From an uncultured Eubacteriales bacterium (GTDB lineage Bacteria > Bacillota > Clostridia > Oscillospirales > CAG-272): a stretch of DNA of 12,903 bases. The stretch lies in NCBI GenBank assembly GCA_934477985.1, contig CAKSOR010000032.1:1-12903 (forward strand), given 5' to 3'. A program made the translations under genes and the position numbers. Positions 7,347-12,903 of this stretch are shown one piece after another. A model generated the notes under the pieces. That model was not told the origin of the DNA. It did not search any database and saw only the letters and a program-made list of their open reading frames with translations. The first letter of the stretch is position 1; every line of letters starts with the position of its first letter.

Positions 7347-8168
7347 ATGAGAATACTACAGCTCATCGTGACAGGGCTGTTTATCCTGACCTTCGTGCTC
7401 GGACTGGTCTCGATGATCGGCGACCGGCGCGATACGACGATTCCGACACTGACGCTTGATTCCGACGAGATACATGTCAGCGTGAACGACAGCGCGGAGA
7501 TACTGCTCTCGGGCGTCAGCGCGAGCGACAGAAAGGACGGCGACCTCACCGACCGCGTGATAATCGAGTCGGTCTCGCGCTTTCTCAAGCCGGGCGTTTC
7601 AAAGGTCACCTACGCCGTCTGGGACAACGACGACCATGTCGTCAAGGCGTCGCGTAAGGTTATTTACGACGATTACACCGAGCCGGAGTTCTATTTGAAC
7701 CGTTCGCTTATCTTCGGCACTTCGCAGAGCGTCAACATCACCAAATGCCTTGGCGCTTACGACGTCATGGACGGCGACATCTCCGACCGCGTGATCATAA
7801 CCTCGACCGACTATCAGGCCGGCTCTTCGGACGTGTTTTATATACAGGCGCGCGTCACGAACTCAAAGGGCGGAAGCGCGTCGCTTGAGCTCCCGGTCTT
7901 CATCGAGGAGCGCAACATCGCGGCGCCGGTCATCACGCTTGAGAGCTATCTCAGATACATACCTGTCGGCGGGACGTTTGACGCCGCCGGGAATCTCTTT
8001 GGCGCCTACACAAGCGGCGGCGGGGACATCACCCCGTCTGTCAGGGTAGACACCGACCTCGACACGAATGTCCCGGGCGTCTATCTCGTTCACTATTACG
8101 CGACCGACTCGGATGGTCGGACCACATATGAGATAGCGGCTGTCGTCGTCGAAGGAGGGGAACAATGA
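7347..8168 (+). CDS. Membrane-anchored protein with three DUF5011-like Ig modules, function unknown
   Basis: This is a 273-residue protein with one hydrophobic N-terminal segment (about 3-23, then Asp-Arg-Arg), best read as a membrane anchor with the rest outside the cell. The remainder is three modules of about 75-80 residues (about 33-107, 112-186 and 194-270). Each carries a version of the bacterial Ig-like signature 'DGDIT..V' followed by 'PG.Y.V.Y...D..G': DGDLTDRV (64-71), DGDISDRV (142-149) and GGDITPSV (225-232). Such domains usually serve as stalks or binding modules on surface proteins. There is no LPXTG sorting motif and no catalytic domain. It sits between the phosphatase and the kinases and overlaps the first kinase start (ATGA, 8165-8168), so a role tied to that kinase's outer loop or to the nascent glycan is plausible but unproven. 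Its ribosome binding site is AAGGGG, ending at 7335, a rather wide 11 bases before the ATG. Confidence 0.8.
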   Translation: MRILQLIVTGLFILTFVLGLVSMIGDRRDTTIPTLTLDSDEIHVSVNDSAEILLSGVSASDRKDGDLTDRVIIESVSRFLKPGVSKVTYAVWDNDDHVVKASRKVIYDDYTEPEFYLNRSLIFGTSQSVNITKCLGAYDVMDGDISDRVIITSTDYQAGSSDVFYIQARVTNSKGGSASLELPVFIEERNIAAPVITLESYLRYIPVGGTFDAAGNLFGAYTSGGGDITPSVRVDTDLDTNVPGVYLVHYYATDSDGRTTYEIAAVVVEGGEQ

Positions 8169-9607
8169 ATCAGAACGAAAACCCTTCGCTCCGGATTGAG
8201 CCGCACAGTCTCATCCGCGATGTCATTCTGAACCTCTGGACGGTCGTTTTAGCCGGACTTATCGGCTTCATGGGCGTCGGCATCTACAGCCGCAGCGTAT
8301 ACCGCCCCGAATACACGAGCAGCGCGACGCTGATCGCCAACATCCGCAATACCTCGTCCTACTCGACCTACGCAAACGTCTCGGTCTCGTCCGAAATGGC
8401 TGAGATTTTCACGAACGTCTTTGTTCAGCCGTCCATGGCGCGCAAAGCCGCCGAAAACCTCGGTCAGAGCGAATTCTACGGAAAGATAACCTCCGCGCCG
8501 ATAAACGAGACCAACATTTTCACGGTCAGCGTTACGGCGTCCTCGCCCGAGCTAGCCTATACCGGGCTCTCATCGGTGCTTGAGGTCTACCCTGAGATCG
8601 CCGACGCGGTGATGTCAGACGCGGTGATTGACATAATGCGCTCGCCGAACCTGCCGACAACCGCCTCGAACTCCATTCCCGACGGAAATCGGATGAAGAT
8701 AGCGGCGCTCTGTGCCTTTGTCGACCTCGCATGCGTCGTGCTGGTCTCGGTGCTGCGCGACACGGTCAAGGACAAACGCGGCTTCAACGAGAAGATCGAC
8801 GCGCAGCTCATCGGCTGTGTCGTGCACGAAAAGCCGCACGGCAGCCTGAGAAGCCGTATCGTCGCCAAGAAAAAGACCGCTCTGCTGATAAGCGATTCCT
8901 ATGCCAGCTTCAGATTCGTTGAGAACTACTCGAAACTTTCTACAAAGCTCGAATACATGAACCGCGCGAAGGGACAGAAGGTTTTCCTGATAACGAGCGT
9001 CGTCGAGAACGAGGGAAAATCGACGATAGCCGCGAACATCGCGCTCTCGCTAGCCGCCCGCGGAAACCGCGTCGCGCTGCTCGACATGGACTTCAAGAAG
9101 CCGGCGATACACAAGATATTCGGCGTGAAGCCGTCAAGACAGCCCGATCTCGGCGACCTTCTTTCCGGAAAAGTGAAGCTCGCCGACTACCGCTTCAGGC
9201 AGTATCAGGACACGAATCTCTGCCTTGCCTGCAACATGACCGCGCACGACGACTATGTCGACTGGATACATTCCGGCAGAGTCAGCGAGATCATAGACTC
9301 GTTCAGGGACGGCGTCTTTGACTATGTGCTGATCGACACACCGCCGCTCTTCGCCGCGGCTGACGTGCCGGTGATCGCGAGACTCGCCGACGCGGCGTTC
9401 GTCGTCATCCGTACTGACCGCGTAACGGCGGCTGACATCAACGACTCGATACTCTCGTTCTCCGAGGAGTGCGGGAAGTTCGCGGGCTGCATCCTGAACG
9501 ATCTCAGACCCGAGTTCTCGCTGCTCGGACAGCTCGGCGCTGACGAGAGCGGCAGGCACGGCGGAAACTACGGATGCTACTACAAGTATCGCAATTACAA
9601 AGGCTGA
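8165..9607 (+). CDS. Wzz-BY-kinase fusion protein, first copy
   Basis: This 480-residue protein combines a chain-length (Wzz-type) membrane part with a bacterial tyrosine kinase. Helices at about 22-42 and 177-197 enclose an outer loop of about 135 residues. The kinase domain has Walker A SVVENEGKST (278-287, Lys285), Walker A' LLDMD (305-309) and Walker B VLIDTPP (388-394). The tail after 468 holds five tyrosines (469, 472, 473, 475, 478), the expected autophosphorylation cluster. In many Bacillota these parts are split into two proteins (CapA/CapB, CpsC/CpsD), so the fusion is notable. Family members form rings whose phosphorylation state sets polysaccharide export and chain length at the membrane. 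The start overlaps the previous stop (ATGA). A second paralogue follows after 14 bases. Walker A with Asn rather than Gly before Glu-Gly-Lys is a variant I recall from other Clostridia and should be functional. Confidence 0.92.
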   Translation: MNQNENPSLRIEPHSLIRDVILNLWTVVLAGLIGFMGVGIYSRSVYRPEYTSSATLIANIRNTSSYSTYANVSVSSEMAEIFTNVFVQPSMARKAAENLGQSEFYGKITSAPINETNIFTVSVTASSPELAYTGLSSVLEVYPEIADAVMSDAVIDIMRSPNLPTTASNSIPDGNRMKIAALCAFVDLACVVLVSVLRDTVKDKRGFNEKIDAQLIGCVVHEKPHGSLRSRIVAKKKTALLISDSYASFRFVENYSKLSTKLEYMNRAKGQKVFLITSVVENEGKSTIAANIALSLAARGNRVALLDMDFKKPAIHKIFGVKPSRQPDLGDLLSGKVKLADYRFRQYQDTNLCLACNMTAHDDYVDWIHSGRVSEIIDSFRDGVFDYVLIDTPPLFAAADVPVIARLADAAFVVIRTDRVTAADINDSILSFSEECGKFAGCILNDLRPEFSLLGQLGADESGRHGGNYGCYYKYRNYKG

Positions 9608-9613
9608 CGGAGG
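9608..9613 (+). promoter_or_regulatory. Ribosome binding site that fixes the second kinase start at 9622
   Basis: CGGAGG lies eight bases before the ATG at 9622. The frame is also open from 9574, but that would overlap the previous kinase's coding end by 34 bases and add a non-conserved leader, so 9622 is chosen. Confidence 0.8.
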
Positions 9614-9621
9614 TAAGAACA

Positions 9622-11154
9622 ATGAGTGAGACTGAAAAAAAGACCTCCGGGAGCCAGGATGAGAGCGGTATGGTCTCGATAGATTTTCCCGGGATATTCA
9701 GAAGTCTTTCGAAATTCTGGTGGCTCTGCCTTCTGCTGATGGTTGTCGGCGCGGGGCTGATGTTCTGCCGCAACCGGCTGAATTACACGCCGATGTACGA
9801 GTCGTCGGTGACATTCACGGTGCGCACACAGGAGCCGGGCTCGGCTGGGATAGGCATCTCGTCGTATTCCTTCTCCTACGCGCGCTCGACGGCTTCGCAG
9901 CTCTCGTCGACCTTCCCGGCGATAATCGAGAGCAACATTTTGGGCGAGATAATCTGCAACGACATGGAGCTTCCGTACCTTCCGGCGACGCTCTCTGCGT
10001 CGGTCGTCAAGGGGACGAACATGTTCACGATAACCGCGCGGGGGCGGAGCGCCGAGCTTACCTACGACGTGCTTTTGTCGGTCATCAGGAACTATCCGGC
10101 GGTCGCCGAGTATGTCATCGGCAACACCGACCTTGTGATACTCAATCCGCCGGAGCAGGCGATTCTGCCATACAACCGCTTTTCCTACCGTTCGAGCATG
10201 GCTAAGGGAGCGCTCGCGGGACTTGCGCTCGGGCTCTGCTGGGTGGTCTTTTACGCGCTCTGCCGGAGCACTATCCGCTCGCGCGAGGACATCCGGAATC
10301 GGCTGAACCGCCATTGTGTCGCGGTTCTGCCGGAGGTGTCGTTCAAGAAGTACAAGACCGACATAAGTAAGAACGTGCTGCTGACGAACAGCAAGGTCAG
10401 CGACTCGTATCTCGAGTCATTCCGCGCGCTCAGAAACTCGGTTTTGAGTTCATCCTCGACCGGGCGGACGATAATGCTTACGAGCACCGCGCCGGGCGAG
10501 GGAAAGACAACCGTCTCAGTGAATCTCGCGATCTCGATCGCGCGCACCGGAAAGTCGGTTATCATAGTCGACGCGGACGTCAAGAATCCGAGCGTCAACA
10601 AGCTGCTCGGCATCCCGATGTACGAGCCGGCGGCAGACGATACGCGTCCCGGCGAGATCACCGATCTTTCCGAGTACGGCATCTCGGTCATGAACTTCAA
10701 CACGGCGGCGTTCGACATCTGGAAGCTGCTCGGGATAGACAAACTTCGCGAGCTGTTCGGAAGGCTTTCCGAGCTCTACGATTATGTCATAATCGACACA
10801 CCGCCGGCGGGACTCACGTCAGAGCCGTCGCTTGTGGCGCAGGTCGCCGACTCGATGATAATGGTAGTCCGGCATGACACCGTCCGCGCCGGAAGGATAC
10901 TCGAGGCGCTTGATTCGCTGCGCTACCCTGGCGGCGCAAAGCTGATCGGATGCGTACTGAACGCCGTTCCGGACGCCTGGTCGGACTATGGCTACGGCTA
11001 CAGATATTCGCACTACAGCTACAAATATGGCTACGGACACTACGGAAAGTACGGCTACGGCGAGAAAAAGCAAGAAAAGCCTGAGGAAAGCCCGGTTGAG
11101 ATCATCAGCGATGAGTACGATGAAGCCGGGAATTCCCCGGAGAGTGAGGAATGA
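9622..11154 (+). CDS. Wzz-BY-kinase fusion protein, second copy with long Tyr-Gly tail
   Basis: This 510-residue paralogue of the preceding protein has the same layout: helices at about 33-49 and 195-214, an outer loop of about 145 residues, then the kinase domain. It has SYLESFRALRNSV (262-274, matching the family's 'E.FR.LR.N'), Walker A TSTAPGEGKTT (287-297, Lys295), Walker A' VDADVKNP (316-323) and Walker B VIIDTPP (389-395). The tail differs from the first copy: 11 tyrosines at 456-479 alternate with glycine and basic residues, followed by an acidic extension of about 30 residues. Such tails are the substrate of BY-kinase autophosphorylation and the target of CpsB phosphatases. Sequence similarity to the first copy is limited outside the motifs, so this is an old duplication or independent recruitment. 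It overlaps the next gene by four bases (ATGA, 11151-11154). Two kinases may mix in one ring or serve different glycans; the sequence cannot decide. Confidence 0.92.
   Translation: MSETEKKTSGSQDESGMVSIDFPGIFRSLSKFWWLCLLLMVVGAGLMFCRNRLNYTPMYESSVTFTVRTQEPGSAGIGISSYSFSYARSTASQLSSTFPAIIESNILGEIICNDMELPYLPATLSASVVKGTNMFTITARGRSAELTYDVLLSVIRNYPAVAEYVIGNTDLVILNPPEQAILPYNRFSYRSSMAKGALAGLALGLCWVVFYALCRSTIRSREDIRNRLNRHCVAVLPEVSFKKYKTDISKNVLLTNSKVSDSYLESFRALRNSVLSSSSTGRTIMLTSTAPGEGKTTVSVNLAISIARTGKSVIIVDADVKNPSVNKLLGIPMYEPAADDTRPGEITDLSEYGISVMNFNTAAFDIWKLLGIDKLRELFGRLSELYDYVIIDTPPAGLTSEPSLVAQVADSMIMVVRHDTVRAGRILEALDSLRYPGGAKLIGCVLNAVPDAWSDYGYGYRYSHYSYKYGYGHYGKYGYGEKKQEKPEESPVEIISDEYDEAGNSPESEE
10987..11061 (+). 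repeat. Tyr-Gly low-complexity repeat encoding the kinase tail
   Basis: Irregular repetition of TAC/TAT with GGC/GGA codons encodes residues 456-480 of the second kinase, with 11 tyrosines in 24 residues. The codons vary, so the repeat is kept at protein level and does not look like a fresh slippage product. Confidence 0.75.
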
Positions 11155-11630
11155 GTGCCGGGCTGAAGCTCATCGACGCCGAGCGCGACGGAGATGAGTT
11201 CGTGAAGCTGTTTGAGTCAGGCGGGACAGTGCCGCTGCGTGTCACTGGAACGAGCATGCTGCCGCTTTTGAGACCGGGGCGCTCGACCGTTTGGCTTGAA
11301 GGGAAAAAAGAGTCGCCGAAGCGGGGAGACATACTGCTTTTCCGGCGGCGGGACGGCGCGTTCGTTCTGCACAGAGTGAGGGAAATCCTTGACGGAAAGT
11401 ATGTGATGAACGGCGACGCGCAGAGCTGGTGCGAGGTTATCAGCGAGGACATGGTGATAGCCGTCGTGAGGCGGATCGACACGGGGAAGAGAGTTTATAC
11501 GTCAGACTCGCTTCCGATGCGGGTTTACAGACTTCTCTGGGCTCCGACCTATTCGGCACGAAGGCAGATACTGGGCGCGGCGATGCGCTTGAGAATGGCG
11601 TTTATCCGCCCGAAGGGGAGAAACAAATGA
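11151..11630 (+). CDS. Small S24/S26-type (signal-peptidase-like) peptidase without membrane anchor
   Basis: This 159-residue protein has the core of the S24/S26 serine peptidase fold: VTGTSMLPLLRPG (31-43) with the likely nucleophile Ser35, KRGDILLF (57-64), FVLHRVREI (71-79) with His74 where many signal peptidases have the general-base lysine, and YVMNGDAQ (84-91). The Ser/His pairing resembles the SipW/ER-type rather than the LepB-type. Unlike real signal peptidases it has no clear N-terminal membrane helix, and the C-terminal part is basic and only moderately hydrophobic. It lies inside the capsule operon with ATGA overlaps on both sides, so it is probably made in step with the second kinase and the LCP protein. 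It may process a neighbour or be a repurposed fold; no substrate can be named from the sequence. Confidence 0.8.
   Translation: MSAGLKLIDAERDGDEFVKLFESGGTVPLRVTGTSMLPLLRPGRSTVWLEGKKESPKRGDILLFRRRDGAFVLHRVREILDGKYVMNGDAQSWCEVISEDMVIAVVRRIDTGKRVYTSDSLPMRVYRLLWAPTYSARRQILGAAMRLRMAFIRPKGRNK
11612..11620 (+). promoter_or_regulatory. Ribosome binding site for the LCP gene
   Basis: GAAGGGGAG lies six bases before the ATG at 11627, inside the end of the peptidase gene. It supports the start of an open frame that runs off the window. Confidence 0.75.
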
Positions 11631-12903
11631 AAAACGAGAACAAGAAAAAGGGAAGAGCCGCGAAGATCATAATCACGGTGCTTATCATACTGATCCTGCT
11701 CTGTGCGATTCCGGTGGTGATACTGCTGGTGAAATACCACCGCACGTCGTTCATAAACGAGACTCCGGTCGAGCGTTCGGATTCGTATGTGCGACCCGAA
11801 TATCCTGAGCTGATCACCGGCTCTGAGGGCATTTCCGATCTTCCGGAGGAGGATGAAGAGCCGATAACCGATCCGCCTGAGACCGAGCCGGTAACTGAAG
11901 CTGAGAGCGAAGCCGAGACTGAGAGCGAAACCGAGACTGAGGCGGCGACCTCAGCCGACACGACCTACCGCGCTCCACGCGACACACAGGCGCCGACGGT
12001 AGAGACCGCGCGCCCGAAGCCGTCCGACGGCACAAAACCATCGACCGGAACTTCGGAGCCGACTACAAAGCCGGCGGATCAGACGACGAAGACCGAGACG
12101 ACCGAGAACAAGAACAATTCGTTCGGAACGGCGGCGAACGCGGTCAGCGTTTACAGCAGGAAGTATCCGATGTACAGCGTGGCGCAGAAGAACAAGGACA
12201 TTATCAACATTCTTGTGATGGGCACGGACGCGCGTGACGTGACGGTCGAGCGCGGACGGAGCGATACGATGCTGATAGTTTCGTACAACAAGAAAACAGC
12301 GGAAGTGAAGCTGGTGTCGATGCTGCGCGACGCGCTCGTGCCGATCGAGGATCACGACTGGAACAGACTGAACACGGCATACGCGTTCGGCGGCGCGGGG
12401 CTTGCAATCAACACGATGAACGATCTGTTCGGGCTGGATTTACAGAATTTCGTGGTAATTGATTTCACCGGCGCGGCGGCTTTCATAGACAAGATCGGCG
12501 GAGTCGACGTGAACCTGACGAAGGCGGAGGTCGATTATTACTCGGCGTTCATAAAGCAGGATCTGGTTGTCGGGGTAAATCACATGGACAGTGAGCTCGC
12601 GATGACCCACATGCGGAACCGCTCGACCGACAACGATTTCGGCAGAGCACGCCGACAGCGTGACGTTATCATGGCGGTTATGAAGAAGATCACGGCGGGG
12701 ATGTCGATCGGCGAGATAAGCGAGCTCATTGATTACGCGATGAACATCGTGAAGACGAATATTCCGGCGGCTACGCTTGTATCGCTCGCGGCGTCGATCC
12801 TTGGCGACGCGTCAAAACTGAGCTTTTCGTCGCAGCAGGTGCCTTACGCGGACTCGTATCAGTTTGCGTGGTACAAGCGGATGGCGATCCTTTCGTTCGA
12901 CAT
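11627..12903 (+). CDS. LytR-CpsA-Psr (LCP) family glycan ligase, 3'-incomplete
   Basis: The frame is open from 11627 to the window edge (425 codons, no stop yet). A short basic start (KKKGR) precedes one membrane helix (about 14-35), then an outside linker of about 130 residues that is first acidic (Glu/Thr/Ser, about 73-107) and then rich in Thr, Pro and Lys (to about 165). The LCP domain begins near 191: NILVMGTDAR (194-203), RSDTMLIV (211-218), VSMLRDALVPI (230-240), LNTAYAFGGAG (248-258), VVIDFTGAAAFIDKIGGV (276-293) and MRNRSTDNDFGRARRQRD (329-346). These hold the conserved Arg and Asp residues that bind polyprenyl-pyrophosphate and Mg2+. LCP enzymes transfer glycans from lipid carriers to peptidoglycan outside the membrane, which fits the end of a capsule operon. 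The start overlaps the previous stop (ATGA). A C-terminal extra domain cannot be excluded because the gene is cut. Confidence 0.93.
   Translation, partial: MKNENKKKGRAAKIIITVLIILILLCAIPVVILLVKYHRTSFINETPVERSDSYVRPEYPELITGSEGISDLPEEDEEPITDPPETEPVTEAESEAETESETETEAATSADTTYRAPRDTQAPTVETARPKPSDGTKPSTGTSEPTTKPADQTTKTETTENKNNSFGTAANAVSVYSRKYPMYSVAQKNKDIINILVMGTDARDVTVERGRSDTMLIVSYNKKTAEVKLVSMLRDALVPIEDHDWNRLNTAYAFGGAGLAINTMNDLFGLDLQNFVVIDFTGAAAFIDKIGGVDVNLTKAEVDYYSAFIKQDLVVGVNHMDSELAMTHMRNRSTDNDFGRARRQRDVIMAVMKKITAGMSIGEISELIDYAMNIVKTNIPAATLVSLAASILGDASKLSFSSQQVPYADSYQFAWYKRMAILSFD
11843..12121 (+). repeat. Low-complexity linker in the LCP gene (Glu/Thr/Ser then Thr/Pro/Lys)
   Basis: Encodes residues 73-165 of the LCP protein. 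The first part alternates GAG/GAA with ACC/ACT and AGC codons, including near-repeats of Glu-Ser-Glu and Glu-Thr-Glu (about 11897-11940). The second part is rich in Thr, Pro and Lys. It probably spaces the catalytic domain from the membrane across the wall. Confidence 0.7.

Noticed and set aside
9595..10314. Minus-strand frame of 239 residues opposite the second kinase
   Set aside because: It is highly Arg-rich with no recognisable motif and sits entirely opposite a well-supported BY-kinase gene.
10987..11061. Tyr-Gly codon repeats as a CRISPR array or tandem DNA repeat
   Set aside because: The units are irregular two-codon pieces in frame with the kinase, have no spacers, and encode the expected tyrosine cluster.

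Overview
The window looks like part of a genome from an anaerobic, probably gut-associated member of the Clostridia (Bacillota), most likely from an uncultured lineage. The evidence is an electron-transfer flavoprotein alpha subunit with a ferredoxin domain, a lactate dehydrogenase/lactate racemase gene set of the Acetobacterium type, a Gram-positive style capsule regulation module (PHP phosphatase, BY-kinases, LytR-CpsA-Psr protein), strong AGGAGG-type ribosome binding sites and a textbook sigma-A promoter. Coding DNA is GC-rich, and the single long intergenic gap is strikingly AT-rich. All intact genes are on the plus strand.

Region 1 (1 to about 178) does not belong with what follows. Read on the minus strand it encodes a piece of a family GH95 alpha-L-fucosidase-like protein. 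On the plus strand it runs straight into the middle of etfB, whose first third (about 100 residues) is missing. This is either an assembly chimera at a contig end or a real rearrangement breakpoint.

Region 2 (about 173 to 4553) is a lactate-utilisation operon: etfB (5'-truncated), etfA with an N-terminal iron-sulfur domain, an FAD-dependent D-lactate dehydrogenase (lctD/glcD family) and nickel-pincer lactate racemase larA. Together they fit an electron-bifurcating lactate dehydrogenase (LctBCD), in which lactate oxidation with NAD+ is driven by ferredoxin oxidation, plus a racemase that makes both lactate enantiomers usable. The operon ends at a clear rho-independent terminator (4523-4553).

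Region 3 (4554 to 4720) is the only intergenic gap. It holds the terminator tail, an AT-rich stretch, a perfect extended sigma-A promoter (4619-4647) with overlapping inverted repeats, a small leader hairpin and a strong ribosome binding site.

Region 4 (4721 to the window end) is the start of an exopolysaccharide/capsule operon: a membrane-bound nucleotide-sugar 4,6-dehydratase (CapD/PglF type), a CpsB-type PHP tyrosine phosphatase, a membrane-anchored protein with three Ig-like modules, two consecutive Wzz-BY-kinase fusion proteins with tyrosine-rich tails, a small soluble-looking S24/S26-type peptidase, and an LCP family ligase that is still open at the right edge. The genes are packed with overlaps or very short gaps, so one transcript from the 4619 promoter probably serves all of them. 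The expected logic is that the dehydratase makes a precursor sugar, kinases and phosphatase control chain polymerisation by phosphorylating and dephosphorylating the tails, and the LCP protein attaches glycan to the wall. The Ig-like protein and the S24/S26 peptidase are the less explained members. No glycosyltransferase, flippase or polymerase is in view, so the operon must continue or be complemented elsewhere. I see no tRNA, rRNA, CRISPR array or insertion sequence.
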